Shown: piece after piece, positions 6,792 through 12,824 of the stretch
Layout: each line of letters begins with the position of its first letter
Numbering within the stretch: the first letter of the stretch is position 1
DNA from: a virus
Direction: 5' to 3' (one strand)
Virus record (IMG/VR): IMGVR_UViG_3300025120_000212
Span: 1 to 36,117 of that record
Length of the DNA stretch: 36,117 bases
Notes under the pieces: model-generated
Seen by the model: the letters and a program-made list of their open reading frames with translations, nothing else
What the model was told of the DNA's origin: nothing
Databases searched by the model: none
Position numbers and translations under genes: made by a program

Positions 6792-6799
6792 TATTTATA
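6792..6799 (-). promoter_or_regulatory. T4-type late promoter TATAAATA
   Basis: An exact TATAAATA on the minus strand lies 26 bp before the start codon of the nuclease-like gene, the spacing expected for a T4 late promoter. It follows the terminator-like hairpin at 6828-6862. It should drive 6766-4417. Confidence 0.7.
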
Positions 6800-6827
6800 A
6801 CACTTTATTACTTGGGATAAAAGAGAT

Positions 6828-6862
6828 GTTGGGAGCCGTTTGGTTATCACGAAACTCCCAAC
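6828..6862 (-). terminator. probable terminator after the tRNA operon
   Basis: GTTGGGAG and CTCCCAAC form an 8-bp stem with a 19-nt loop that can pair further (GTTT/AAAC). On the minus strand it is followed by ATCTCTTTTAT, a modest U-rich tract. It lies between the tRNA transcription unit and the late promoter, as expected for separating early from late transcription. Confidence 0.5.
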
Positions 6863-7006
6863 TTAAATCACTGGCACCCAGCTTTCCGCTATCTCTGTAG
6901 CGTAGTCGTAACCCAGATAGGGGGCTATTTTTTTGTGGTAGTGACACCACTTCAAATCATTGGGGATTGCCCCCCAACTAGAGCCAGAACAACTGGCACA
7001 CGGCTC
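6863..7006 (-). other. hairpin-rich non-coding spacer next to the tRNA
   Basis: No frame of note lies here, but inverted repeats follow one another: CTATCT/AGATAG (6889-6920), GTGGT/ACCAC (6935-6950), TTGGGG/CCCCAA with a 6-nt loop (6960-6977), and GCCAG/CTGGC with a 5-nt loop (6983-6997). Between the last and the tRNA, AGAGCC (6980-6985) can also pair with GGCTCT (7002-7007), which reaches the CCA end. It could be a structured RNA, tRNA 3' trailer folds, or a compound terminator. T4 also carries stable RNAs of unknown role beside its tRNAs. Confidence 0.4.
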
Positions 7007-7083
7007 TGGTGGTCTCTACTGGACTCGAACCAGTAGCCTACTGCTTAGAAGGCAGTTGCTCTATCCAGTTGAGCTAAGAAACC
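7007..7083 (-). tRNA. tRNA-Arg, anticodon UCU, CCA encoded
   Basis: A canonical 77-nt cloverleaf: acceptor GGTTTCT/AGAGACC with one G-U pair, D stem GCTC/GAGC, anticodon stem ACTGC/GCAGT with loop CTTCTAA (anticodon TCT at 7049-7047), five-base variable loop, T stem ACTGG/CCAGT with loop TTCGAGT, discriminator A and genomic CCA. It reads AGA, a common Arg codon in AT-rich phage genes. It lies 8 bp after the 65-residue gene and is probably cut from the early transcript starting at 8738-8710. Confidence 0.97.
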
Positions 7084-7091
7084 TATAACTA

Positions 7092-7289
7092 TTAATTTGT
7101 AGAAGGTGGGGTCTGGACGTAGCACACGTCTCCATTAGCGTCTTCTAAATAGACTTCATTGCGATAATGAGGTTTTCTACAACCTTCAATAACTTCCCAC
7201 GTGTAACCATTGTTAGCATTTTCCTGTGTAACAGTAAAGAACTCTTCATTCTCTGCCGCCCACAAACCTAGCATTAAACCGAATAACAT
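7092..7289 (-). CDS. hypothetical 65-residue protein with hydrophobic N-terminus
   Basis: A short protein starting MLFGLMLGLWAAENEEFF, with an N-terminal hydrophobic stretch too short to be a sure signal peptide. Aromatic and Asn-rich residues and two cysteines (GCRKP and VCYVQ) follow, ending in a Pro/Thr tail. A good ribosome-binding site (AAAGGA) precedes ATG. Family not recognised. It sits between the IscA-like gene and the tRNA in one early operon. Confidence 0.55.
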   Translation of the reverse strand: MLFGLMLGLWAAENEEFFTVTQENANNGYTWEVIEGCRKPHYRNEVYLEDANGDVCYVQTPPSTN

Positions 7290-7301
7290 TTTATTTCCTT
7301 T

Positions 7302-7589
7302 TTAAACTCCAAAACTTTCTCCACACCCACAACTGGCTGTGGCATTTGGATTAACCACTTTTAAATAAGATCCACCAAGTTCATTCACATAGTCTATAGT
7401 GCAACCAAAAACAAACATCTCAGCCATAGGATCAAGCCAAAGGTTTTCTATGGTAGCGTCTTTATCTGTGACACCCCACTCATATTGGAAACCAGCGCAA
7501 CCACCACCCTTTACGGCTAGTGATACGTTTGGTTTTCCGACTTCTTTCATATATTTCTTAGCATCATCAGTAAGAGATATACTAGCCAA
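7302..7589 (-). CDS. A-type iron-sulfur carrier (IscA/HesB family)
   Basis: The 95-residue product fits the HesB/IscA fold, which holds Fe-S clusters or iron and passes them to target proteins. The three conserved cysteines are present: C31 in GGGCAGFQY and C87/C89 in the C-terminal SCGCGESF. The region GGSYLKVVNPNATAS is also typical. I place the start at a TTG (7589): AAAGGA lies 8 nt before it, the protein then begins MASISLTDDA as family members do, and it overlaps the upstream stop TAG. A longer ATG frame exists but lies inside the upstream gene. Possible clients are Fe-S proteins such as the radical SAM enzyme at 21085-22044; that link is inference. Confidence 0.9.
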   Translation of the reverse strand: MASISLTDDAKKYMKEVGKPNVSLAVKGGGCAGFQYEWGVTDKDATIENLWLDPMAEMFVFGCTIDYVNELGGSYLKVVNPNATASCGCGESFGV

Positions 7590-7809
7590 AACTATATTCC
7601 TTTGGACCAAAATGATGCTCCAGAACATCAATCTTATCTTGAGCGGAAGCAATCTTGTCGAGTTCGCTATCTACTGCTTCAAGAATATCAGAATGTTCTC
7701 CGATACCAACTGAGTTCTCAAAGTATATCTTAACATTAGCTTCTGCTAATCCAATGATACCTTCGTAATATTTTATTAAGCCTTTTCTAATGTGAACTTC
7801 ACTAGACAT
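7582..7809 (-). CDS. hypothetical 75-residue protein preceding IscA
   Basis: A helical, acidic protein (starting MSSEVHIRKGLIKYYEG) with a central VGIGEHSDILEAVDSELDKIASAQDK segment split between two helices. I recall similar proteins beside HesB genes in marine phages, without known function. Its TAG stop overlaps the TTG start of the IscA gene, so translation is coupled, which suggests a shared role such as a carrier partner. The ribosome-binding site is GGGAG. Confidence 0.6.
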   Translation of the reverse strand: MSSEVHIRKGLIKYYEGIIGLAEANVKIYFENSVGIGEHSDILEAVDSELDKIASAQDKIDVLEHHFGPKEYSFG

Positions 7810-7832
7810 TATTATATATCTCCCTAAGATAT

Positions 7833-8279
7833 TTATTTTTGGAATGGAACGTTGTAACGCTTGCCATTTAGAAAAAACCTAATAGTTGAATGACTATAAG
7901 TTTCTATATTACTGTTCTGGTATACTGTGATATCGTTACAATGTACTTCAGTCTTATATCCAGTAACCCTAGTCTTCTTACCATTCTCGTTTGCAATGAT
8001 GCCACCAATTACTGCACCAGCCGCCGCACCTTTATCTTTTTTAGTAGCGGCCTTTCCTAGTAAGCCACCTAGCAGTATACCCGCCAACAGATCTCCACCG
8101 CTTGCGCCTTGGCTTTGTTGATATATAGGAACGTTTACATCTTGGCATCTACGTTCAGTTACTGGAACGGATTGAGTCACAAGCTTAGTGTGATCGTAAA
8201 TTTTAATATTAGTTACGTCACTTGCATGGGCTGGACTACAAAATCCTAAGACCATCAAAAATGCTAGTGAGTGTTTCAT
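7833..8279 (-). CDS. exported glycine-zipper protein
   Basis: The 148-residue precursor has a signal peptide (MKHSLAFLMVLGFCSPAHA, likely cut after AHA at 19). It has a glycine-zipper region at about 61-93 (GG..LAGILLGGLLG, then GAAAGAVIGGIIA) like that of the 17-kDa surface antigen/OmpA-type glycine-zipper family, and two outlying cysteines (C45, C114) that could form a disulfide. It probably acts in the host envelope, where such proteins insert in or bind the outer membrane; superinfection exclusion is one possible role. Ribosome-binding site AAGGAG. It is second in the operon from the promoter at 8710-8738. Confidence 0.75.
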   Translation of the reverse strand: MKHSLAFLMVLGFCSPAHASDVTNIKIYDHTKLVTQSVPVTERRCQDVNVPIYQQSQGASGGDLLAGILLGGLLGKAATKKDKGAAAGAVIGGIIANENGKKTRVTGYKTEVHCNDITVYQNSNIETYSHSTIRFFLNGKRYNVPFQK

Positions 8280-8289
8280 AATGTTCTCC

Positions 8290-8682
8290 TTAAGAACCTG
8301 TTGTTAACTCTATAGTTCCATCGTCATTCATAGTGAAGTCTTCAATAAAAGAATGATGTGTTCCAGATTGTTTAATAACACTCTCAGCCGCTTTCCATAA
8401 ATCTAACCAAGTATCTCCACCAACAAAAGAAGAATATACTGCTGAAGACCTGTGACCACCATCAAGAAGGTCAGCCGCAACTTCTTCATCACTTGCGTTT
8501 AGATCAACGGTTTCATAAACAACTTTCTTACCAGCCGTTTTAATAGCCGCTTCAGCATACACATCAGATACCTCATAGATAGACCATGTAGTATTTAGAC
8601 CTTCAGTGTGCCTAACTTCATTGAATTTTTCCATTTGATTTGTAAAATGTTCGTTAGCGGCAAGTTGTGTCATAGATGTCAT
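8290..8682 (-). CDS. hypothetical 130-residue early protein
   Basis: A soluble acidic protein starting MTSMTQLAANEHFTNQM, with Thr/Asp-rich strands at the C-terminus (FTMNDDGTIELTTG). No domain recognised. AAGG lies 6 nt before the ATG. It is the first gene from the early promoter at 8710-8738 and leads a unit that ends in the tRNA. Confidence 0.6.
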   Translation of the reverse strand: MTSMTQLAANEHFTNQMEKFNEVRHTEGLNTTWSIYEVSDVYAEAAIKTAGKKVVYETVDLNASDEEVAADLLDGGHRSSAVYSSFVGGDTWLDLWKAAESVIKQSGTHHSFIEDFTMNDDGTIELTTGS

Positions 8683-8709
8683 AATAAACCTTTTTCTGAT
8701 TACAGAATC

Positions 8710-8738
8710 ATATTAGCATACGTTTAACTTAATGTCAA
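8710..8738 (-). promoter_or_regulatory. early promoter, extended -10 type
   Basis: Minus strand: TTGACA (8738-8733), 17-nt spacer TTAAGTTAAACGTATGC, then TAATAT (8715-8710) preceded by TGC. Drives 8682 through the tRNA at 7007. The upstream HAD gene stops 4 bp away. Confidence 0.8.
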
Positions 8739-8741
8739 CCC

Positions 8742-9326
8742 TTAAGTTAACATTTCGTAAATTTCTTTCCAGCCATAAACTACTGGAGCTTTACCACTAT
8801 AGCCATAGTTGTGTTCGTGTCCAATCAGGACACCATCTAACCCCAACTCAATACCAAGGTCAACGTTCTCTGGCTTGTCTTCAACCCACAAACACGCACT
8901 ACCAGCATAAGGATACAGAGCCTCATCTTTGTCGGCACCAGTGTCGAGATAGACATACCGCTCAAAAACAGTATCTCCGAACAACTCCCGAAGGTTTTTA
9001 GTCCGTAAGTGCTGGGCATAAGGATCATCACTCAAACTAGTAATGGCATGGAATACATATCCATGTTCCTCATGAAGCTTCTTCACATACTTGATTGCGT
9101 CCCGTAAAGGTGGCATCTTCCGAACTTGAGCACTCTCGTTAAACATCCGAACTAGCTTCTTGCTCTCAGCCTTTTCAAGGCCATACTTAACGTTAATGTC
9201 GTAGACACCAGTTTCGACTATTGAATAGCCATGCCGATGCATCCACGAGTCAAAGCCGTACTCCCAATCAAGGAGAACGCCATCACAGTCAGTCAAAATA
9301 GTTTTGTTACTTGATACATGAATCAT
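8742..9326 (-). CDS. HAD-superfamily phosphatase-like protein
   Basis: The 194-residue protein carries HAD motif I as LTDCDGVLLDW (11-21; nucleophile D13, acid D15), motif II at ITS (95-97), a candidate motif III lysine around K133, and motif IV as LWVEDKPEN (146-154). These support a Mg-dependent phosphohydrolase of about the size of 5'-nucleotidase or polynucleotide 3'-phosphatase-type HADs. The substrate cannot be read from the sequence. It stands as a single-gene unit with its own early promoter (9351-9379) and an AAGGAG ribosome-binding site. Confidence 0.8.
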   Translation of the reverse strand: MIHVSSNKTILTDCDGVLLDWEYGFDSWMHRHGYSIVETGVYDINVKYGLEKAESKKLVRMFNESAQVRKMPPLRDAIKYVKKLHEEHGYVFHAITSLSDDPYAQHLRTKNLRELFGDTVFERYVYLDTGADKDEALYPYAGSACLWVEDKPENVDLGIELGLDGVLIGHEHNYGYSGKAPVVYGWKEIYEMLT

Positions 9327-9350
9327 TTATTTTTCTCTCCTTACAGAATC

Positions 9351-9379
9351 ATATTAGCATACTCTTGACTTAATGTCAA
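9351..9379 (-). promoter_or_regulatory. early promoter, extended -10 type
   Basis: Minus strand: TTGACA (9379-9374), spacer TTAAGTCAAGAGTATGC (17 nt), TAATAT (9356-9351). The -35 contains the TGA stop (9378-9376) of the preceding gene. Drives the HAD gene. Confidence 0.8.
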
Positions 9380-9813
9380 GAGGTTTCTGTAAGTTTATAA
9401 GGTTTATTCCACTTACCAATGTTGATACCCATGAAGTAAGCACTATCAAAATAGTCAGTCATGATATCATCATTATTGTAATACATAGTTCCCCGCATTG
9501 CAACTTGAAGTTCATTAATAAACTTCTCTACAATGGTCAACTCCCGATCATAAGGTTCGTAAACCCGATAAGGATTTTCTTGGTAATGGCCAGTGGTAAT
9601 CTTTCTACCATACCAGCTTATGTTACCACGCTCAACTTGTTTTTTTGCTTCAGCATTATAGATGCCAATGAAATCGATATCACCTTCTTTGATGTTCACA
9701 TTTAAAGAAGTGTTATGATTAATAGAAATCGTACCTTTAACTCCAAACTTTTTCAAAACAGATTTGATTGCTGGAGCAAGTTCTTTTTTCATTTCTTGGG
9801 TAATGTATGCCAT
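9376..9813 (-). CDS. conserved hypothetical 145-residue protein
   Basis: Starts MAYITQEMKKELAPAIK, followed by FGVKGTISI and INHNTSLNVNIKEGDIDFIG, an alternating strand pattern. A Tyr/Asp-rich C-terminal half contains NNDDIMTDYFDSAYFMGINIGKW. I have seen similar proteins in phages and bacteria, with no assigned role. Single-gene unit with its own early promoter (9843-9871), and its TGA stop is part of the next promoter's -35. Confidence 0.65.
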   Translation of the reverse strand: MAYITQEMKKELAPAIKSVLKKFGVKGTISINHNTSLNVNIKEGDIDFIGIYNAEAKKQVERGNISWYGRKITTGHYQENPYRVYEPYDRELTIVEKFINELQVAMRGTMYYNNDDIMTDYFDSAYFMGINIGKWNKPYKLTETS

Positions 9814-9842
9814 TTAGAATCACTTTCTCTTGGTTACATTTT

Positions 9843-9871
9843 ATATTAGCATTTATTTAACTTGATGTCAA
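9843..9871 (-). promoter_or_regulatory. early promoter, extended -10 type
   Basis: Minus strand: TTGACA (9871-9866), spacer TCAAGTTAAATAAATGC, TAATAT (9848-9843). Drives the gene 9813-9376. It directly follows the hairpin at 9884-9923. Confidence 0.8.
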
Positions 9872-9883
9872 GTAAAAAGATGT

Positions 9884-9923
9884 GCAGTAAGATGCCATGA
9901 CTAACCATAAGTCCACTTACTAC
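9884..9923 (-). terminator. possible intrinsic terminator
   Basis: On the minus strand GTAGTAAG can pair with CTTACTGC (8 bp, one G-U) around a 24-nt loop that itself holds GACT/AGTC. CTTTTTAC follows 4 nt later. The U-tract is short and displaced, so it would be a weak terminator. It stands between the stop of 9933-10265 and the next early promoter. Confidence 0.4.
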
Positions 9924-9932
9924 ACTAGGTGA

Positions 9933-10265
9933 TTATTTTAGATAATGTGGTCCTGTCCAAGAAACACTATAATCACCGTTTACGATATTACCACGTGCGG
10001 AATTTCTTGTAGGACTCGCCCAACTCGCTGGCTTTAAAATATCTCCGATTTTAAACTTACTGTCGTTTTCAGTGTTGACTACAAAGCCCCACACAGAACC
10101 ACCAGACATAATCTTAATATATTTTTTGCCTACTTTAAACTTAAGACCTTCGTTAAATGTAGTAATCATATTACTACGGATTTCTGGATCACCGTTTGAC
10201 CAGTTCTTTAGTTCAGCATAAGACGCTTTGATATCGTCCAGAAGATTTTCAATCGAATCATTCAT
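9933..10265 (-). CDS. conserved hypothetical 110-residue protein
   Basis: N-terminal acidic helix (MNDSIENLLDDIKASYAELKNW), then a strand-rich part with KVGKKYIKIMSG, FKIGDILKPASWASPTRNSARG and VSWTGPHYLK. The KP.SW...ARG...SWTG pattern is one I recall from marine phage proteins of unknown function. It looks like a small beta-barrel, possibly nucleic-acid binding, but no family is assigned. AAGGAG precedes the ATG; its own early promoter is at 10290-10318. Confidence 0.6.
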   Translation of the reverse strand: MNDSIENLLDDIKASYAELKNWSNGDPEIRSNMITTFNEGLKFKVGKKYIKIMSGGSVWGFVVNTENDSKFKIGDILKPASWASPTRNSARGNIVNGDYSVSWTGPHYLK

Positions 10266-10289
10266 AATATTTCTCCTTATTACCCCATC

Positions 10290-10318
10290 ATATTAGCATA
10301 AGTTTAACTTGATGTCAA
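10290..10318 (-). promoter_or_regulatory. early promoter, extended -10 type
   Basis: Minus strand: TTGACA (10318-10313), spacer TCAAGTTAAACTTATGC, TAATAT (10295-10290). Drives 10265-9933. Confidence 0.8.
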
Positions 10319-10326
10319 GTCTTTTT

Positions 10327-10614
10327 TTAGGCCACATAACATGGATTAATTTTAGCCATTATCTCAGAGATTTCATCTTCGTCAACAAGCTTTAACAAAA
10401 GTTCTTGAGTGGCTTTGAGTTGATCTTTTATATTATCAGCCTCGTGCTTACAATAAACTAAATGCTCTTGGAGATGTGAAATTATTTTATCATCATCCAA
10501 ATCTTGAATATCGTTGCCACGTACAGCATCTTCCATGATAGTTTTTGCATTTTCTATAATGCTATCAAGATCACTAGCAATACACTGTATTTCAGTTTTC
10601 ATAACTTCGTTCAT
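10327..10614 (-). CDS. hypothetical 95-residue helical protein
   Basis: An acidic, almost wholly helical protein with heptad-like hydrophobic spacing (IASDLDSIIENAKTIMEDA and HEADNIKDQLKATQELLLKLV), so a coiled coil is likely. No family recognised. Good ribosome-binding site (AAGGA, 6 nt). It follows 10624-10932 by 9 bp in a unit led by the promoter at 11165-11193. Confidence 0.6.
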   Translation of the reverse strand: MNEVMKTEIQCIASDLDSIIENAKTIMEDAVRGNDIQDLDDDKIISHLQEHLVYCKHEADNIKDQLKATQELLLKLVDEDEISEIMAKINPCYVA

Positions 10615-10623
10615 AATATATCC

Positions 10624-10932
10624 TTATTGAATACTTCTATAATATCCAGCTTCCATAACATAGTAGCCTTTTGCTTCAACATTAAATACTTCGCCCTCAA
10701 TCAAAACTATTTCAAGTGATGAACCAGTGAAATAGGAACAGGCATCTTTCATTAGAGTTTCTTCAGTGCAATCAATTTTAGTCTTGATCGGCATCTTCCA
10801 GTTATCCATATCCTCTGTGAGTTTATCAAAAGCTTCTGCTAACTGACCATGGGTAAATCCATTGCCACTCACAACTTTATTGTTTAACGATTCTGTTGAA
10901 AACCCATGTAGCGGTAGATTAGTTACTTGCAT
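10624..10932 (-). CDS. hypothetical 102-residue protein
   Basis: Starts MQVTNLPLHGFSTES. A FTHGQLAEAFDKLTEDMDNWK helix is followed by a strand-rich second half with IEIVLIEG-like hydrophobic strands and YYVMEAGYY. The mix suggests a small alpha/beta domain. Not recognised. GGAG lies 9 nt before the ATG; second gene of its early unit. Confidence 0.6.
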   Translation of the reverse strand: MQVTNLPLHGFSTESLNNKVVSGNGFTHGQLAEAFDKLTEDMDNWKMPIKTKIDCTEETLMKDACSYFTGSSLEIVLIEGEVFNVEAKGYYVMEAGYYRSIQ

Positions 10933-10938
10933 AATGAT

Positions 10939-11139
10939 TTACTCCAACGAAGAAAAATCATGTGAACTAACATGACTTTTTTCCAAAAACAAAGAAGCAC
11001 TTTCCATGCTGAAACTCCGAACAGAAGCCCACTCGCCACTGTTGCTCAACTCACCATGCAACTTCCTTGACGCCGCTTGACTTAATGAAGAGACTAAATG
11101 AAAGTCTCCGTTAGGATTTTTTGCTTCTACTTGCCACAT
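10939..11139 (-). CDS. hypothetical 66-residue early protein
   Basis: Starts MWQVEAKNPNGDFHLVS and continues as a Ser-rich, partly helical protein resembling a small strand-helix-strand domain. I choose the ATG at 11139 over the in-frame GTG three codons upstream because AAGGAG then stands 8 nt away, as at 3088. First gene of its unit. Confidence 0.6.
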   Translation of the reverse strand: MWQVEAKNPNGDFHLVSSLSQAASRKLHGELSNSGEWASVRSFSMESASLFLEKSHVSSHDFSSLE

Positions 11140-11164
11140 ACGAATCACTCCTTGTTACTCTTAT

Positions 11165-11193
11165 AGATTAGCATATGTTTAACTTGATGTCAA
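11165..11193 (-). promoter_or_regulatory. early promoter, extended -10 type
   Basis: Minus strand: TTGACA (11193-11188), spacer TCAAGTTAAACATATGC, TAATCT (11170-11165). It overlaps the last codons and TAA stop of the small gene 11179-11322. Drives 11139-10327. Confidence 0.8.
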
Positions 11194-11322
11194 GTCCTTT
11201 TCTTCTTTTTCAACCCAAAATCTTATACCAATCAAGTGGGGGCTATCTTCATTTGGACGTGTTGTTACAATATATTCTATACCCAAATTCTTTAGATGCG
11301 CTGTAAGTTCTTTAGCAGTCAT
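11179..11322 (-). CDS. small 47-residue protein ending inside a promoter
   Basis: The frame from ATG 11322 has AGGG about 7 nt upstream and encodes MTAKELTAHLKNLGIEY followed by strand-like VTTRPNEDSPHLIGIRFWVE and a charged tail. The coding pattern (helix, strand, turn, strand) looks protein-like. The last codons, Leu-Thr-Ser-Ser, and the TAA stop lie in the -35 and spacer of the next promoter. Function unknown. Confidence 0.6.
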   Translation of the reverse strand: MTAKELTAHLKNLGIEYIVTTRPNEDSPHLIGIRFWVEKEEKDLTSS

Positions 11323-11335
11323 TCAATATCCCCTA

Positions 11336-11509
11336 TTACTTTTCAAATCGAACCATAGAATCCAGTAAAGGATCATCAGGTTCTAGGTTTATTCCTAGTG
11401 CAGATAAATCTGTCTTACTGGCACTATCACGTTTTGTCCACCCACTTAAAGTTTCATTTGAAATATCGTCAATAGGACCATCATCACTATTTGTATGATT
11501 GTCTAACAC
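11336..11509 (-). CDS. small acidic 57-residue protein, GTG start
   Basis: A frame opening at GTG 11509 with AAGGAG 9 nt upstream overlaps the end of the ligase-like gene by 23 bp. The product is acidic (DNHTNSDDGPIDDI near the start, then LSGWTKRD and LGINLEPDDPLLDSM). No ATG is available before the upstream in-frame stop. It fills what would otherwise be a gap, and its stop lies 13 bp before the next start. Function unknown. Confidence 0.5.
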   Translation of the reverse strand: MLDNHTNSDDGPIDDISNETLSGWTKRDSASKTDLSALGINLEPDDPLLDSMVRFEK

Positions 11510-11783
11510 TTTCAAGTGCTCCTTTTATTTGTGATGGATATTCTCCAGTGTACGTCCCAGCCTCTAACATATCTTTATTTAGAAAGTCTTTGTGTACATG
11601 AGATATATTATCCCACTCGTTTAGTATTCTTTTGGCAAGTCTGTCAAAAGATCCGTCAGTTAATATAGGATCGTCTTCTTCATAATAAGCATAAGATGCC
11701 ATAAGATACCATGGCACTGTCATGTTTGAATTACTGTCAATAATATCAATACACACCTTGTCTAGCTCGTTACTTACTTCCAC
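11487..11783 (-). CDS. hypothetical protein resembling the Ia segment of NAD-dependent DNA ligase
   Basis: The 98-residue protein contains YAYYEEDDPILTDGSFDRLAKRIL (31-54). This resembles the YYV.D.P..SD.EYD.L pattern of the N-terminal Ia region of bacterial LigA, which binds the nicotinamide part of NAD. The adenylation domain itself is missing, so ligase activity is not expected. Small proteins of this type occur in T4-like phages. The start is GTG (11783), supported by AAAGGA 8 nt upstream; it overlaps the peptidase-like gene by 14 bp. Confidence 0.5.
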   Translation of the reverse strand: MEVSNELDKVCIDIIDSNSNMTVPWYLMASYAYYEEDDPILTDGSFDRLAKRILNEWDNISHVHKDFLNKDMLEAGTYTGEYPSQIKGALESVRQSYK

Positions 11784-12141
11784 TTAGGTATTCCTTTAAT
11801 AGTTCCTTCTCCATCGCATGGGCTTCAACCTCTTGCCACCGATCTTCGTAATCACTCTCAAAATCCATAACAAGATACTTGAGGTATTGGCTTACGTGAA
11901 CTAGTTCATGTAGAACTGTAGTTATTAAATCTGTTATGGAAAGAGTTCTGTTAAGACGAATGGTAAAATCCTTATCGTCTTCAAACATTACATCACCGCA
12001 AAGTCCTTCTTTGTTGATGGCTTGAATATTTATATAAACAGCATCTTCTGAAGGGAACAACTTCTTTGCCGCAAACCCTATAGCGGAGCAAATCAAGTCT
12101 TGTCTTTTTTGGGAAAATCTACCTTCGAACTCAACTATCAT
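11770..12141 (-). CDS. small zinc-metallopeptidase-like protein (HExxH)
   Basis: The 123-residue protein has a helix TTVLHELVHVSQY with the zinc-site motif HELVH (78-82) and a second helix WQEVEAHAMEKEL (102-114) that can supply the third ligand (E or H). This spacing fits small SprT-like or minigluzincin-like peptidases of phages. Target unknown. It is first after the early promoter at 12167-12195 and overlaps the next gene. Confidence 0.7.
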   Translation of the reverse strand: MIVEFEGRFSQKRQDLICSAIGFAAKKLFPSEDAVYINIQAINKEGLCGDVMFEDDKDFTIRLNRTLSITDLITTVLHELVHVSQYLKYLVMDFESDYEDRWQEVEAHAMEKELLKEYLSGSK

Positions 12142-12166
12142 AAGAATCTCTCGTTGTTACACGTAT

Positions 12167-12195
12167 AGATTACACTATGAATCTTTTATTGTCAA
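12167..12195 (-). promoter_or_regulatory. early sigma70-type promoter
   Basis: Minus strand: TTGACA (12195-12190), 17-nt spacer, TAATCT (12172-12167). The spacer differs from the family core and lacks the TGC extension. The TGA stop of the long glycan operon (12194-12192) lies in the -35. Drives the peptidase-like unit. Confidence 0.7.
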
Positions 12196-12824
12196 CCTCT
12201 TTTATGAGTATAAACCTCAACGTTATCAGGTAGTTGTATTTTAGATTGATCGTGGTTGTGATGTAAAACGAATCGGATATCTTTAAACTCACCAAATATT
12301 CCGTTCCAAATAGGTCTCCACCTGTCTGCTAACCTTACGTTGTTAGTAGCCTCTCTATCAGACTGTAATACAAAATCGGTATAACTTCTTAAGTTCATAT
12401 CAAATATAGAGTCAAATCCATACATATGGATCTCTTCAGGCTTTAATCTATTTGCAGTGTAATGAACTGCTAGGTGACCACAGTTGAAGTTTGTATACAT
12501 ATTTCCTTCGTTCTCATCAGGAAACAGTTTAGTGTATGGTGGTAGATATGTGTAGAACTCTTTTATCTTATGACCAAATCGCATCTTAAAGTTGCCATTG
12601 TTTTGATCATACCAGATCTTAGGTCTATAACCTAGTACCCAATCTCCGGGGATTTCTACACTGCCTTCAGTGAGTGCCGCTGACATTTTAAAGTCAACGA
12701 TACAAGACGCAAATAGATTTGGTATAGACATGGGTGGTTGATTACAAGCAATCTTAATACCCTTGGAAGGTGTATACAACTGCGCCTGATCACCATTACC
12801 TATAACATGGGCAACTCTACTCAT
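12192..12824 (-). CDS. conserved phage protein, possible glycosyltransferase (GT29/DUF115-like)
   Basis: The 210-residue protein starts MSRVAHVIGNGDQAQLY, a nucleotide-binding-like strand and loop. It continues with IKIACNQPP, IPGDWVLGYRP, NFNCGHLAVHYTANRLKPEEIHMYGFDSIFD and RWRPIWNGIF. The GxG start and the HMYGFDS segment are reminiscent of sialyltransferase-like or DUF115-like proteins. It lies at the end of a glycosyltransferase operon, but the assignment is tentative. I place the start at ATG 12824, overlapping the stop of 12817-13512 (ATGAGTAG); upstream frame extension lies inside that gene. Confidence 0.5.
   Translation of the reverse strand: MSRVAHVIGNGDQAQLYTPSKGIKIACNQPPMSIPNLFASCIVDFKMSAALTEGSVEIPGDWVLGYRPKIWYDQNNGNFKMRFGHKIKEFYTYLPPYTKLFPDENEGNMYTNFNCGHLAVHYTANRLKPEEIHMYGFDSIFDMNLRSYTDFVLQSDREATNNVRLADRWRPIWNGIFGEFKDIRFVLHHNHDQSKIQLPDNVEVYTHKRG

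Noticed and set aside
6921-6934. GGGGCTATTTTTTT on the plus strand as a plus-strand terminator
   Set aside because: No complementary C-rich arm stands before it and no plus-strand gene leads into it, although the tail resembles that of the terminator at 27217-27250.
11487-11783. Active NAD-dependent DNA ligase
   Set aside because: Only an Ia-like segment is present; the adenylation lysine motif and later domains are missing.
12027-12034. TATAAATA on the minus strand inside the peptidase-like gene
   Set aside because: It lies about 240 bp before the next start and encodes normal codons; chance copies of this 8-mer are expected in such AT-rich DNA.
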